From contig NZ_CP118969.1 in assembly GCF_029023865.1 (NCBI RefSeq), forward strand, positions 2,356,001-2,420,000: a stretch of 64,000 nucleotides of DNA, given 5' to 3'. Position numbers and translations under genes: made by a program. The number at the start of each line of letters is the position of its first letter. The stretch's first letter is position 1. Source of the DNA: Lactococcus lactis (GTDB lineage Bacteria; Bacillota; Bacilli; Lactobacillales; Streptococcaceae). Below are positions 39,716 to 49,738 of this stretch, one piece after another. The notes below the pieces were generated by a model. That model did not search any database and had not been told where the DNA came from. It saw only the letters and a program-made list of their open reading frames with translations.

Positions 39716-39748
39716 AAATCCAGTAGCTTTTGAGCTACTGGGTTTTTA
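39716..39748. terminator. Convergent terminator before valS
   Basis: CCAGTAGC pairs with GCTACTGG, with A and T runs. Confidence 0.88.
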
Positions 39749-39750
39749 TA

Positions 39751-42405
39751 TTAGTTTTCTTTCAATTCTGCGATACGAGCTTTCACAGTATCAAATTTTT
39801 CTTGATAATCGGCTAATTTATCTTTTTCTTTTTGAACAACTTCTACTTTAGCATTCGCAACAAAACGTTCATTACCCAATTTTTTATTCACTAAATCTAA
39901 CTCTTTTTGCCATTTAGCAAGTTCTTTTTCAAGTCGAGCAATTTCTTCTTCGATGTTAATCAGACCTTTGAGTGGTAAGAAGAGCTCAGCCCCTGTGATA
40001 ACAGCAGTCATCGCTTGCTCATCAAGCACGACTTCTTCTGCAATAACAAGCTCTGACGGGTTAGCAAAACGTGTGATATAAGGAGCAACAGAGTTCAAAA
40101 ATTCAGCTTGTTCAGACTTGATGAAGATTGGCACTTGCTTAGACAATGGAGTATTAACCTCAGCACGAATATTACGAACGGCTGTAATTAATTCGATTAA
40201 CATCGCCACACCTTCGCTTGCCTTGTCATCATTAAATTCTGGACGTACTTTTGGATATTCGGCAACAACAATTGAACCAGAAGTATTTGGTAATTTTTCA
40301 AAGATTTCTTCAGTGAAGAAAGGCATAATTGGGTGTAATAGACGTAAAACTTGATCTAAAACATGGAGCAATACTGCACGTGTAATGTCTTTTTCAGCTT
40401 CATCCTCACCAAACATAACTTCTTTTGTTAATTCCAAATACCAGTTTGCAAACTCATCCCAAATGAAATTGTAAAGAATATGACCAGCGACACCAAATTC
40501 AAATTTATCCATTTGTTCAGTCACGCGCTCAACAGTATCATTCAAACGTGTTAAAATCCAACGGTCAGTGACATTACCAGCAGTTTTATTTGCAACTTTT
40601 GTCAAAGCCGAAGAAACAGCATCAGCGCTGACATCTTCTGCATTCATCAAAATATAACGTGAAACATTCCAAATTTTATTGATGAAATTCCAAGCGGCAT
40701 CCATTTTATCATAAGAAAAACGTACATCTTGTCCTGGTGCAGAACCATTTGATAGGAACCAACGGAGTGCATCTGTTCCATATTTTTCAATCACATCCAT
40801 TGGGTCAATTCCGTTACCAAGCGATTTAGACATTTTACGTCCTTCTTCGTCACGAATCAAACCATGAATTAAAGCACGTTTAAATGGTGATTTACCTGTA
40901 AATTCCAAACCTTGAAAAATCATACGTGAAACCCAGAAAGGAATAATATCATAACCGGTTACTAAAGTTGATGTTGGATAGTAGCGTTTGAAGTCTTCTG
41001 CATTTTCATCCGGCCACCCCATCGTGCTAAAAGGCCACAAAGCTGAACTAAACCAAGTATCAAGTACATCAGCATCTTGTGTCCAACCTTCTCCCTCAGG
41101 TGCTTCTTCACCAACATACATTTCACCCGCTTCATTATACCAAGCTGGAATTTGATGCCCCCACCAAAGTTGACGTGAAATAACCCAATCATGAACATTT
41201 TCCATCCATTGCAAGTAAGCATCACCAAAACGTGGTGGATAGAAAGCGACCACATCATCCGTTCCATCTTTTTTTCGTTGATGAGCAATTGCATTCTTAG
41301 CTAATTCGTCCATTTTGACAAACCATTGTGTTGATAAACGTGGTTCAACAACCACTCCTGTTCGCTCTGAGTGCCCAACTTCATGGCGGACTGGTTTTAT
41401 ATCAACCAACTGCCCCAATTCCTTGAGGTCAGCAACAATTTGTTTGCGGGCTTCAAAACGGTCAAGTCCTTCATATTTTCCACCATTTTCATTGATGGTT
41501 CCGTCATTGTTCATCATGTTAATCATTGGCAAATCATGACGCATCGCAACTTCAAAGTCATTAGGATCATGAGCAGGTGTAATTTTTACAACCCCAGTTC
41601 CTTTTTCCATATCAGCATGATCGTCTGTCAAAATCGGAATGACACGATTAATGATTGGGAGGATAACATTTTTGCCCACTAAATGTTTATAGCGTTCATC
41701 TTTTTCATTGACGATAACAGCTGTATCACCAAGGAAAGTTTCTGGACGTGTTGTGGCGATTTCAACAAACTCATCACTTCCTTCAATTTGGTAAGTGATG
41801 TGGTAAAAAGCCCCATCAATTTCTTTGTGAATGACTTCAATGTCTGACAAAGCAGTCATCGCTTTTGGATCCCAGTTGATGAGTTTTTCACCACGGTAAA
41901 TCCAACCTTTATTGTAAAGTTGAACAAAAACTTTACGAACCGCTTGTGAAAGCCCTTCATCAAGAGTAAAACGTTCACGAGAATAATCCACTGAGATTCC
42001 CATTTTACCCCATTGTTCCTTGATTGTTGTGGCATATTCATCTTTCCACTCCCAAACTTTATCAAGGAATTTTTCACGTCCAAGGTCTTGTGGCAAAATA
42101 CCATCTTCAGCAAGGCGGGCAGCAACTTTTGCTTGAGTGGCAATCCCCGCATGGTCCATTCCTGGCAACCAAAGCGTATCAAAACCTTGCATCCGTTTTT
42201 GACGGATGATGATGTCTTGCAAAGTTGTATCCCAAGCATGACCCAAGTGGAGTTTTCCTGTCACATTTGGTGGTGGAATAACGATGCTATAAGGCTCTGC
42301 ATCGGGATTTCCAGAAGGTTTGAAAACATCAGCTTCAAGCCATTTTTCGTAGCGTCCTGCTTCAACCTCTGTCGGGTTGAATTTTGGGGTTAGTTCGTTT
42401 GTCAT
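39751..42405 (-). CDS. valS: Valyl-tRNA synthetase
   Basis: The start at 42405 ([15 protein letters not shown]) has AAAGGAG upstream; the product is 884 residues. Class I signatures are [15 protein letters not shown] (HIGH type) and [11 protein letters not shown] (KMSKS). The editing domain contains [12 protein letters not shown]. The C-terminal coiled-coil arm (about 815-884) that grips tRNA-Val is present. A T-box leader precedes it. Confidence 0.97.
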   Translation of the reverse strand: MTNELTPKFNPTEVEAGRYEKWLEADVFKPSGNPDAEPYSIVIPPPNVTGKLHLGHAWDTTLQDIIIRQKRMQGFDTLWLPGMDHAGIATQAKVAARLAEDGILPQDLGREKFLDKVWEWKDEYATTIKEQWGKMGISVDYSRERFTLDEGLSQAVRKVFVQLYNKGWIYRGEKLINWDPKAMTALSDIEVIHKEIDGAFYHITYQIEGSDEFVEIATTRPETFLGDTAVIVNEKDERYKHLVGKNVILPIINRVIPILTDDHADMEKGTGVVKITPAHDPNDFEVAMRHDLPMINMMNNDGTINENGGKYEGLDRFEARKQIVADLKELGQLVDIKPVRHEVGHSERTGVVVEPRLSTQWFVKMDELAKNAIAHQRKKDGTDDVVAFYPPRFGDAYLQWMENVHDWVISRQLWWGHQIPAWYNEAGEMYVGEEAPEGEGWTQDADVLDTWFSSALWPFSTMGWPDENAEDFKRYYPTSTLVTGYDIIPFWVSRMIFQGLEFTGKSPFKRALIHGLIRDEEGRKMSKSLGNGIDPMDVIEKYGTDALRWFLSNGSAPGQDVRFSYDKMDAAWNFINKIWNVSRYILMNAEDVSADAVSSALTKVANKTAGNVTDRWILTRLNDTVERVTEQMDKFEFGVAGHILYNFIWDEFANWYLELTKEVMFGEDEAEKDITRAVLLHVLDQVLRLLHPIMPFFTEEIFEKLPNTSGSIVVAEYPKVRPEFNDDKASEGVAMLIELITAVRNIRAEVNTPLSKQVPIFIKSEQAEFLNSVAPYITRFANPSELVIAEEVVLDEQAMTAVITGAELFLPLKGLINIEEEIARLEKELAKWQKELDLVNKKLGNERFVANAKVEVVQKEKDKLADYQEKFDTVKARIAELKEN

Positions 42406-42424
42406 GTTTTTCTCCTTTGGGTAC

Positions 42425-42645
42425 AAAAAAAGCACCCTGATTTATTCTCCAGGGTGCTTCCGCACGGTACCACCTGATTTTCGTCAATTGACGACACTCA
42501 TTTTATGCCATAATTTTCTTGAAATGACGCAACCTTCATAAAGTTTGACTGAACACTTTCACCAACCGTGTTCTCTCTATAAGTCTTGCTTTATTACTCC
42601 TCGTCAACTTGTTTTTATTTTAGCAGAATTCTTGTTTTTTTACAA
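42425..42645 (-). promoter_or_regulatory. valS T-box riboswitch with promoter
   Basis: The promoter is TTGTAA (42640-42645), 17 bases, TAAAAT (42617-42622). The leader has the T-box core GGTGGTACCGTGCGG (rc of about 42461-42475) and an AG-box region (AGAGAGAACACGGTTGGTG). The terminator is GCACCCTG/CAGGGTGC plus seven T (about 42425-42456). Uncharged tRNA-Val pairing with the core would block the terminator. Confidence 0.92.
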
Positions 42646-42660
42646 GATACTTCTAAATTT

Positions 42661-43317
42661 TTATTTTTCTTTAATGATTTCTAAAAAATGCTCCAAGCCT
42701 TCTTTGGCTTGAATTTGCTGATTACATTGTTCAGAATCTAAGCAAATATAGGTGCCATTTTTAGTATAGGTCCCGTCAGCGCCTCTTTTTGTTGTCGCTA
42801 GAAATTGAGTGACAATACTTGTTTTTTGGCAAATGGCACAGATATTTTTCATACTACCAGAGATACTGCCATAGAAACCACGCCCGTCAACGGTCAAAAG
42901 ATATTTTCGGCCGCTTGAAACTTCATTCCAAGCAAAGTAAGTGACATCACGTAAGTCCCATTGACTTGTCGCTGGAATTTTTAACTTTTTAACTTTTTTG
43001 AAAGCTTTTTTCATTTGAGCTTCACTCGGTAAATGAAAAGCTTCGACTAAAGTTTTAAGTTCTGTCAGTAATTTTTCAGCTTGTTCTCTTGATAATTTAG
43101 GATTATCAATGGCTGATAAGTATTCTTGGATAGCAACTTTTACTGACAGATTATTTTCACTGACAAGGCTGTCAGCATTTTCAGCGATTTGCAAAATTTC
43201 TGTGGCGACTTGGGCGTAAACTGCCTCAACTGTCGATTTATCATTGACAGAGTGATAGACATTGACGAGGTCAAAGGTCAGGTATTTAATTCGATTATAT
43301 TCATATGGTTTTAACAT
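42661..43317 (-). CDS. FusB/FusC-family EF-G-binding protein
   Basis: The 218-residue protein has an N-terminal helical bundle and a C-terminal zinc-finger domain with Cys160, Cys163, Cys192 and Cys198 (CAICQKTS and CLDSEQC). This is the FusB family. In staphylococci FusB and FusC bind EF-G and free it from the ribosome, giving fusidic acid resistance; chromosomal homologues are probably general EF-G rescue factors. AAGGAAT precedes the ATG. Upstream lies a short leader ORF with hairpins, which resembles the attenuation control of staphylococcal fusB. Two TTACTGACAG copies lie in the frame. Confidence 0.88.
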   Translation of the reverse strand: MLKPYEYNRIKYLTFDLVNVYHSVNDKSTVEAVYAQVATEILQIAENADSLVSENNLSVKVAIQEYLSAIDNPKLSREQAEKLLTELKTLVEAFHLPSEAQMKKAFKKVKKLKIPATSQWDLRDVTYFAWNEVSSGRKYLLTVDGRGFYGSISGSMKNICAICQKTSIVTQFLATTKRGADGTYTKNGTYICLDSEQCNQQIQAKEGLEHFLEIIKEK

Positions 43318-43535
43318 TTTCTTATTCCTTAAGATGTGAACCCGACTGCTTTGAAGTTATGAAAATTGAGAAAATATGGTTCTGTGCAAGGCACAAGTTC
43401 CATTTTGTCCATTTTCATCCACTTCAAGGAAGGTGAACTCAATTTGTTCTTATCCGCAAAGAAATAAGACTTTGCGGTAATCTAAGCGAGAGCTCTTACT
43501 CGCACTTGATTACCAACCATCTTCTTAAAATTCAT
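43318..43535 (-). promoter_or_regulatory. Putative attenuation leader of the FusB-like gene
   Basis: The leader RNA contains the 17-codon ORF at 43482-43535 and then hairpins. These are GGTAATC/GATTACC around the ORF end, CCGCAAAG/CTTTGCGG (about 43454-43477) and a long arm ATGAAAAT/ATTTTCAT. The segment TTCCTTGA (rc of 43424-43431) can pair with the downstream AAGGAAT ribosome binding site (43324-43330). Confidence 0.5.
43482..43535 (-). CDS. 17-residue leader peptide upstream of the FusB-like gene
   Basis: The ATG has AAAAGGAGATTC just upstream, one of the best ribosome binding sites in the region, and reads MNFKKMVGNQVRVRALA then stop. Its 3' half lies in a hairpin stem. Position and strong translation signal suggest a regulatory leader peptide whose translation senses the state of EF-G or the ribosome. 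The staphylococcal fusB precedent supports this; the mechanism here is inferred. Confidence 0.6.
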   Translation of the reverse strand: MNFKKMVGNQVRVRALA

Positions 43536-43593
43536 TTGAATCTCCTTTTATCTAATGGTTAGAAGTCACTTCTCTAAAAATAGAAGTCACTCA

Positions 43594-43842
43594 TTAAAAT
43601 GTTTTTGTTCCAAAATCTGGAACGTCATGGAAATCTTTACCATTTTTGTAGTTTTCAAATTTTCCTTGCAAAAATTGGTATGCGTCTAAACGACTTTCAT
43701 AACGAATAGCTGCTTCTTTCGCTTCTTTTTTACCGTCTTCTGTGGCAATTTTTTTAGCTGCTTTCATGGCAAGTTCAGAAATTTGAACTTGTTGGTCCAC
43801 CCATTCTTGAAAATCTTTTAAAAAATTTTGTTCGTAAGTCAT
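43594..43842 (-). CDS. DUF1912-family small protein
   Basis: This 82-residue, charged, mainly helical protein (YEQNFLKDFQEWVDQQVQIS, then KKEAKEAAIRYESRLDAYQFLQG) matches the DUF1912 pattern of streptococci and lactococci. Function unknown. An AGGAGAAAA site precedes the ATG. It is the last gene of a GNAT-MmcQ-DUF1912 unit on this strand, 38 bases after the MmcQ gene. Confidence 0.75.
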   Translation of the reverse strand: MTYEQNFLKDFQEWVDQQVQISELAMKAAKKIATEDGKKEAKEAAIRYESRLDAYQFLQGKFENYKNGKDFHDVPDFGTKTF

Positions 43843-43880
43843 TTTTTCTCCTATTAAAATTCAGAGCTGTTGGCTCATCA

Positions 43881-44225
43881 TTATCTTTTGGGTTTGATTA
43901 AATCATAGCTTTGCTCAACCATTTTGCAAACTTGCTCATCAGCAACATCTCCACCAAGTAAAACATCGTTCCAATGCGCTTTATTCATGTGAAATGCTGG
44001 ATTAATATCCACAAAGAAATCTCGCAATTCGATTGCAATTTCTGGCTTCTGCTTGATTGCGATATTGACTCGGCCTTCTCGCTCAGAAATATAAGCAAAT
44101 GATTTTTTATTCTTTAAATGTCGCATCACTACCGTCGGCTGACCCTTCTCCATTTTGGCAAAGGGAGTATCTGCAAAAGTCGGCCCAAGAGACAAGCAAA
44201 AATCAATAAGTTCTTTTTTATTCAT
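43881..44225 (-). CDS. MmcQ/YjbR-family DNA-binding-like protein
   Basis: The 114-residue protein has the CyaY-like fold pattern of MmcQ/YjbR proteins: LIDFCLSLGPTFADTPF at the start, then FAYISEREGRVNIAIK, and NKAHWNDVLLGGDV near the end. Some members bind DNA, but their job is not known. The start codon follows the stop codon of the acetyltransferase gene without a gap, so the two are coupled. Confidence 0.88.
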   Translation of the reverse strand: MNKKELIDFCLSLGPTFADTPFAKMEKGQPTVVMRHLKNKKSFAYISEREGRVNIAIKQKPEIAIELRDFFVDINPAFHMNKAHWNDVLLGGDVADEQVCKMVEQSYDLIKPKR

Positions 44226-44735
44226 CTATTTATTAAGCTCCAATTGATAAGCAAAACGGTCACCTTCAAATTGAACAAGTCCTCGTTTTACAAAGCCTTC
44301 ACGTTCAAAGACATGTTGCATCAATTTATTGACCGGGTGGGTATCTAGGCGAAAATCAGAGTATCCTTTAGATAACATCAAGGTAAAAATATTTGAAAAT
44401 AGATATCTTGTCAAAGATTGTCCACGAAATTCGTTAGACAAAGCAATTCGATGAATGGTCACATAATCAAAATTTTGATTTGACCAAGCGCCGTCAGTAA
44501 TTTGAGTATAAGCTGGTTCTTCACCTGTAATAATTGCACAATAACCGGCTATTTTATCATCAACTAACAAGACATAGGCCTGTTCTTTCGCAAAATCCTC
44601 TTCAATATCAAAAACTGCTGGATAAGCATTTTGCCATTGTTCACTCCCAGAATCAGCCAAAAAAGTTCTTGCTTCTTCAATAATTTTCATAATTGAAAGC
44701 AAATCTTTCGGGCCTGCTTTTCTCATATAAATCAT
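44226..44735 (-). CDS. GNAT-family N-acetyltransferase
   Basis: The 169-residue protein shows the GNAT fold: MIYMRKAGPKDLLSIMKIIEEAR at the start, the central strand YVLLVDDKIAGYCAIITG, and the acetyl-CoA loop NEFRGQSLTRYLFSNIF near residues 101-117 (Q/RxxGxG/A type, here RGQSLTR). It transfers an acetyl group from acetyl-CoA to an unknown amine. It is the first gene of the three-gene unit, and its sole TATAAT-like signal is weak. Confidence 0.85.
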   Translation of the reverse strand: MIYMRKAGPKDLLSIMKIIEEARTFLADSGSEQWQNAYPAVFDIEEDFAKEQAYVLLVDDKIAGYCAIITGEEPAYTQITDGAWSNQNFDYVTIHRIALSNEFRGQSLTRYLFSNIFTLMLSKGYSDFRLDTHPVNKLMQHVFEREGFVKRGLVQFEGDRFAYQLELNK

Positions 44736-44889
44736 ATAAAACCTCGGATTTTTTCCATTTTATCATAAAAATAATTAATGACAGAACCGTCAGATTTACT
44801 GACGGCTCTTTTTATTGACAGTATCATCAACTTTCCTATCAAATCTCTTATCTGTCAGTAAATCTAATTTTTTTAGATGTCACAAAACG

Positions 44890-45597
44890 CTAGTCTAAAG
44901 AAATTTCTGGATTTTCTTTAGTGACTAGGAGTACCTGTGCCGTTCCCCCTAAATACTTTTCACTCAATTCAGCTAATTTTTGAGTTGCAGTATCTAGAAC
45001 TTCACCGCGTTCAGGGTCAACAGATTCAATAATCAAAAAAGCATTTTTGGTTTGTTCTGTCAGCATCGTTCTTTGACCATCACGCCAATTCCATGAGCGA
45101 CAAACTGCCCCTTCATCATCAAGATAGCAGATTTCACCAGGCAAAGCATTATCAGCTTCATCATCACCCAAAGCCAAGAAATGTTCGCCACCAACAGCTT
45201 TTGTCAAACGTAGATTTCCTGCAAAAGTATCAATATCCTCACCACCAGCAGGTAGCCCATAGTTCAAGCTAATACTATTGTAAATATCAACCAAAGGATT
45301 AATCGAACCCACAGCTTTACCTTTATCTACTCGTTTAAGCAGATTTTCAATCGAACTTCTAGCCCCTTTTTTTGTTTTAAATTTTTGATAAGCCTTGCGC
45401 CAAACAGAGACTACAGGATTTTCACTAAAAACAGCCGCTTCTAAAAATTGCTCTGCATTTTCATTCGCCTCATCAAGATTTTTTTTGATTTCAGCACTTG
45501 ATTCCATACTATTATCAATATTTTTAGCTAAAACAATTCCGATTTTTGTCTCAGGAAAAAGTTCCCAAAATTCAGGTTCAACAATAAATTTTTTCAT
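44890..45597 (-). CDS. B3/B4 tRNA-binding-domain protein
   Basis: The 235-residue protein carries the B3/B4 domain found in the beta subunit of phenylalanyl-tRNA synthetase: SVWRKAYQKFKTKKGARSSIENLLKR, NPLVDIYNSISLNYGLPAGGEDID, and CRSWNWRDGQRTML. Free-standing versions are thought to edit mischarged tRNA or amino acids. The gene stands alone. The exact substrate is not known. Confidence 0.88.
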   Translation of the reverse strand: MKKFIVEPEFWELFPETKIGIVLAKNIDNSMESSAEIKKNLDEANENAEQFLEAAVFSENPVVSVWRKAYQKFKTKKGARSSIENLLKRVDKGKAVGSINPLVDIYNSISLNYGLPAGGEDIDTFAGNLRLTKAVGGEHFLALGDDEADNALPGEICYLDDEGAVCRSWNWRDGQRTMLTEQTKNAFLIIESVDPERGEVLDTATQKLAELSEKYLGGTAQVLLVTKENPEISLD

Positions 45598-45672
45598 AAT
45601 TTTTCTTACTTTTCTAATTTTAACTATAAAATTTACTGACGAAAATCTTGTCAGTAAAATACGACTGAATAA

Positions 45673-45850
45673 GGAGTATTTTATCTGTGGATAAAGAATG
45701 AACAGCGGAGCTGGTCATCCTATCATTCGTCAGCGAGTGAATCGAGCATTTTAGTTGTGGATAAAAGAATGAACAGCAAAGCTGAGCGTTCTATCCATCG
45801 TCAGCGATTGAACAACGAGCAGGTAAATCGTAATTAAAAGAATGAACAAC
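45673..45850. repeat. Degenerate tandem repeats of about 70 bases, two with perfect DnaA boxes
   Basis: The gap between the B3/B4 gene and rlmD has no gene. It contains three diverging units, each with a GAATGAACA core and, in the first two, ATTCGTCAGCGA-type or ATCGTCAGCGA sequence. The first two contain TGTGGATAA (45686-45694 and 45756-45764), the reverse complement of the perfect DnaA box, spaced 70 bases apart. Confidence 0.65.
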
Positions 45851-45927
45851 TAAAATATCCATTCTGTCAGTAAATTTTCACTTAAACTTTAGCTACTAGC
45901 AACTAATAATTCTGTCAGCAAAATTTC

Positions 45928-47469
45928 TCAATATTTACCATATTTTTGCGGACGACGTCCACGTTTTTTACCCTTAGCAAAAGCTTCAGCTTTACGTTCT
46001 TCTTCCAAATGTTCAAATTTAACAATTTTCAAAGGTTCATCACGTTTTGTCAATTTAACAACGGCTTCAGTTCTTGCTGTATGTGGGAACATGTCCACTG
46101 ATTGGATGTATTCTACTTTGTAATAATTGGCCAAAACGACTAAATCTTTTGCCAAAGTTGAAACGTTACAGCTGACATAAACCATTTTTTCCGGTGGGAA
46201 TTTAGTAATTGTTTCAAGCAATGCATCATCAAGCCCCGTACGTGGTGGGTCAACAATCATTGCAGTTGCTCTATGACCAGATTTGTTCCAATTTGGAATA
46301 ATTCGCTCAGCTTTACCAATTTCATAGTGGCAATTTTTAAGCCCCAAACGTTTGGCATTTTCACGCGCATCAAAAATTGATTCTGGTGTAATATCCATTC
46401 CATGAACCGATTTTACTTTTTTAGCCACCGCAAAACCAATCGTACCTACACCACAATATGCATCAATGACACGGTCATCTTTTTTAGGATTCAAAGCCTT
46501 AACTGCTTCACCATAAAGTACATTGGCTTGCTCAGAGTTCAATTGGTAGAAAGCACGAGGACTTAATTCAAATTCATAATCCAAAACGCCTTCGGTAATT
46601 GTTTCTTTTTCATTGAATAAAATTTGTGTGCGTTCGCCATAGATTTCACTGGTTTTTCTTGGGTGGAAATTGACCGCAACCGTCACAATTTCTTCAAATT
46701 CTTCTGTCAGTGCTGACAACATTTTATCAAATTTAACAAAAGAATTTTTTTGACGTTTTGAAGGTTCTTCACGTAATTCAGGCCAAACTTGTCCGTCCAA
46801 AATAATTGGTGTTGAAGTCACAAAAATAATTTGTACTTCACCTGTTTTTTGTGAACGACGAACCATGACCGTACGAATTCCGCCGATTTTACGTTCATCA
46901 TATACAGGTAAATCAAATTTTTCAATCAAACGGCAAATGTGATTGATAATTTCTTGGGTTTTGGGATCTTGAACCAAACAGTTATCTAGGTTAACCAAAT
47001 GATGTGTTCCTTCTTGATAAAGTCCCGCAATCACTGTTCCGTCATTCAAACGACGCACTTGGAACTGCAATTTGTTACGATAACCAAGTGTATTTTCCAT
47101 TCCCAAAGTTGCACGCAATTCATAATTACGCCAACCTGCTGGTTTATATTTTTCTAAGGCCTGACGCATAACATCACGCTTAAATTCCAATTGCATTGGA
47201 TAAGAAAGATGCATGATGTGAGATTGACTCATTTCATGATAAGCTCTATCCTGTGGTTTCACACGGTTTGGTGATTTTTCAATAATCTTAACCAATTTTG
47301 CACGACTAAAATTTCTAGCATTTTCAGTAATTTCAACTAAAACTTCTTCACCTGGAAGTGCATAAGGAATAAAAACAAGTCGTCCTGAAATGACGCCAAT
47401 TCCTTCCCCATTTATTCCCATTCGCTCGATTTCGAGTTGAAGTTTCTGTCCTATTTTTAAATTTATCAT
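45928..47469 (-). CDS. rlmD: 23S rRNA (uracil-C5)-methyltransferase, RlmD/TrmA family
   Basis: The 513-residue protein has an N-terminal TRAM domain (about 5-62), SAM motif [11 protein letters not shown] (336-346), DPPRTGLD (407-414) and catalytic Cys434 (YVSCNVSTL). It methylates C5 of uracil in 23S rRNA, U1939 and/or U747 depending on the paralogue. The iron-sulphur motif after the TRAM domain is abnormal: where relatives have C-x5-C-x2-C, this reads [15 protein letters not shown] with no Cys, while the fourth Cys (Cys164, NCLV) remains. The C-terminus has an extra basic tail ([15 protein letters not shown]). AGGGAAAA precedes the ATG. Confidence 0.88.
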   Translation of the reverse strand: MINLKIGQKLQLEIERMGINGEGIGVISGRLVFIPYALPGEEVLVEITENARNFSRAKLVKIIEKSPNRVKPQDRAYHEMSQSHIMHLSYPMQLEFKRDVMRQALEKYKPAGWRNYELRATLGMENTLGYRNKLQFQVRRLNDGTVIAGLYQEGTHHLVNLDNCLVQDPKTQEIINHICRLIEKFDLPVYDERKIGGIRTVMVRRSQKTGEVQIIFVTSTPIILDGQVWPELREEPSKRQKNSFVKFDKMLSALTEEFEEIVTVAVNFHPRKTSEIYGERTQILFNEKETITEGVLDYEFELSPRAFYQLNSEQANVLYGEAVKALNPKKDDRVIDAYCGVGTIGFAVAKKVKSVHGMDITPESIFDARENAKRLGLKNCHYEIGKAERIIPNWNKSGHRATAMIVDPPRTGLDDALLETITKFPPEKMVYVSCNVSTLAKDLVVLANYYKVEYIQSVDMFPHTARTEAVVKLTKRDEPLKIVKFEHLEEERKAEAFAKGKKRGRRPQKYGKY

Positions 47470-47657
47470 TTGTTAATTATTTTCCCTCTAGTTCGTCAAT
47501 TAAATGACCATTTTCAATCCATTATAAAAAAATCACTAATAAAGGATTGTGTGATACACTATTATAACATTTCACAATTTCTTTTTGTAGTCTTTTTCTA
47601 CTTGAATCCTAAAAGATTTGAACTTATTTTTTCATCTATGAATATTACTCTCCAAAT

Positions 47658-47686
47658 AAAAAGCCTGACACTGTCAGACCTTTTAT
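47658..47686 (-). terminator. Terminator of the LPXTG lectin gene
   Basis: On the minus strand GGTCTGACAGTGTCAGGC-type stem is followed by T-rich sequence. Confidence 0.85.
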
Positions 47687-47697
47687 TTTTTCTTTAA

Positions 47698-49452
47698 TTA
47701 TTGTTTTCTACGTCTAAGTAAAAGAGCAAGTGGCGAAATAATCACTGCCATAATTCCTAGCAGAGTCAAAACAATTTGTGATTTTTGACTATCACCAGTA
47801 CTTGGAAGAACATCTGTTGGCTTACTATCTTTTACAGCCTTAGCCGTAGGTGTTTTTGATTGATTATTAGATGGTTGACTTGGTTTATCTGGGTGAACTG
47901 GAGGAACGATAATTCCTGCAGGCACCTTATGATAAACGACAATTCTTTCAATGTCCGCTGTATCTACCGTAATTCCTGTCATTTCATCAATCTTAAGTTG
48001 ACTTGCGATGTAATCTTTAATGATTGGCGAAAGAACTGCAGCAAATCTTCCACCATTATCAGCTGTCCAGTCACTATAAGTTTTCTCACCCGTCACTTTG
48101 TCAGTAGTGATTGTCCGACTAAAGACAATTGTTGCCTTATAGTTGTCAGCAGCCTTATCCCCATTATCATAAACATAATGAATGACTTCATTAACTGATT
48201 TATTTTCCGTCTCAACTACTGTGCCATGTTTTAGTCTCACAATATAATGTTGAGGGTCATCAGCAAATTTAGTTCCATCTTTTGGATAATCATCAGAAAT
48301 TAATTCGTAGCCCTTATCTGTATAAGATTTAATCGTATCAGTCGTTGTATAACCTGAATCATCTCCAGTTCCACCAGACAAATCTTTTTTACTTAAAGTC
48401 TGTCCCGTTGTTTGGTCAATATAAGTAATATCAATAGTTCCTTGATTTCGAGTATAAACATAGTTTACAGTTTGGTCATTGACAGCATAATTTCCCGAAG
48501 TTGTTGCTCCATTTGAAGCCTTAAAGGTATAGCCTGGAATAGTTTTTTGACTTGTCGTATACGGAGTGTTAATATCACCACTTGTTGTTTCTGACGGAGC
48601 AATCGTGTTTCCTTGTTCATCCACATAATTAGCAATAACAGTACCTTGAGCTACCGTATAAGTAAAATTAACATTACGCAGTTGTTGCAAATTCATTTGG
48701 GCACCAGTTGAGGCAGCAATTGAGAAAGACATCGCCTGATTTGTTCCAATGAAAGAAGAAACATCTTCCGTCCAAGTTTGACCACCATAAGTAATTGACA
48801 TTACTTTCGTCTCACCATTATAGCTCATTTTAAAGTCCACAAAATTATTATTAAACGGATCAGAAATTTTCTTACCAGTGGCAGCAATTGTCTTAGCTTG
48901 TCCATTCAAGCCATCAACAAATGCCCCAAAAGACTGACCTGAAAAATCTTTCGGGTCAGGTGTAAAGCTTGCTTCACCATCCTTATTGAAGTAAGTATCA
49001 AGCTTAAAGCCAAAGGCCCCCGGAACCCCACCAATACCCGCTGCACCACCAGGCGCACCTACAACGTTCGTATCTCCTGGGTGGAAAAGGAAACCGACAC
49101 CATCAGCACCACCGCTTCCCTGTGATTTATCTCCTAAATTAATTTTCCCAGTAAAAGTAAAGTTTTGTGACATATCAACCTTAGTCATCAAGGTTACATT
49201 ACACGCCTTACTTCCCTCGTTAGAGGTCAAAGTTTGCGTAAAAGTATCTGTATCATAAGGAAAGTTAGCGGCCGATCCGTTTCTTTGGAAATAATTTAAG
49301 AAGTTGGTTGGTAAAACTGTAACCTCTCTGGAAGTAGCGGCATAAACCCTCTGTATTTTAAAAGAGTTGGGGACGTTTGTTAAAACAACACCGCCACCCG
49401 CCAGAAGCGTTAAAGTTCCCATAGTTAAAAGAGCACTCGATTTTTTATTCAT
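47698..49452 (-). CDS. LPXTG-anchored surface protein with L-type lectin and MucBP domains
   Basis: The 584-residue protein has a signal peptide (1-39, ending RVYA). It then has a legume-type lectin domain about 40-262 (GADGVGFLFHPGDTN, GVPGAFGFKLDTYFNKDG, YNGETKVMSITYGGQTW). MucBP repeats follow (GTVIANYVDEQGNTIAP and GTIDITYIDQTTGQTL). A Pro/Ser-rich stretch leads to the sortase signal LPSTG at 549-553, a hydrophobic segment and RRRKQ. It probably binds sugars on host, plant or other microbial surfaces. GGAGATGAAG precedes the ATG. It lies between recX and rlmD, which are often neighbours in streptococci, so it may be an insertion. Confidence 0.92.
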   Translation of the reverse strand: MNKKSSALLTMGTLTLLAGGGVVLTNVPNSFKIQRVYAATSREVTVLPTNFLNYFQRNGSAANFPYDTDTFTQTLTSNEGSKACNVTLMTKVDMSQNFTFTGKINLGDKSQGSGGADGVGFLFHPGDTNVVGAPGGAAGIGGVPGAFGFKLDTYFNKDGEASFTPDPKDFSGQSFGAFVDGLNGQAKTIAATGKKISDPFNNNFVDFKMSYNGETKVMSITYGGQTWTEDVSSFIGTNQAMSFSIAASTGAQMNLQQLRNVNFTYTVAQGTVIANYVDEQGNTIAPSETTSGDINTPYTTSQKTIPGYTFKASNGATTSGNYAVNDQTVNYVYTRNQGTIDITYIDQTTGQTLSKKDLSGGTGDDSGYTTTDTIKSYTDKGYELISDDYPKDGTKFADDPQHYIVRLKHGTVVETENKSVNEVIHYVYDNGDKAADNYKATIVFSRTITTDKVTGEKTYSDWTADNGGRFAAVLSPIIKDYIASQLKIDEMTGITVDTADIERIVVYHKVPAGIIVPPVHPDKPSQPSNNQSKTPTAKAVKDSKPTDVLPSTGDSQKSQIVLTLLGIMAVIISPLALLLRRRKQ

Positions 49453-49738
49453 TTCTTCATCTCCGTCATATTTGTAGATTGTTTGTTATATTTTTACTAC
49501 AAAAAGTGGAATATGTATGATATTTTGTATTTTAAATATTACATCATTTAAATCCTATTATTTTTAAAAATAATACAAACTGTATAATACCAACGTTTAA
49601 ACGGTATTTTTCTATAAGTTTACAAAAATAATCATCTTTTACAAACAGGTTTATAAACTACACTTTCATTTCACGTAATTGTTTTACTACACGATTTATA
49701 AGTGACAATTTTTAATTAATTTCGTATATAATATAGAC
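49453..49738. other. Intergenic region between the lectin gene and recX
   Basis: The 286 AT-rich bases hold the divergent promoters. I saw no gene or strong hairpin in them. Confidence 0.5.
49727..49732 (+). promoter_or_regulatory. -10 box of recX, leaderless
   Basis: TATAAT ends six bases before the ATG at 49739; there is no Shine-Dalgarno sequence. Confidence 0.65.

Noticed and set aside
45673-45850. CRISPR array
   Set aside because: The repeats are degenerate, about 70 bases apart, only two or three in number, and no cas gene is near.
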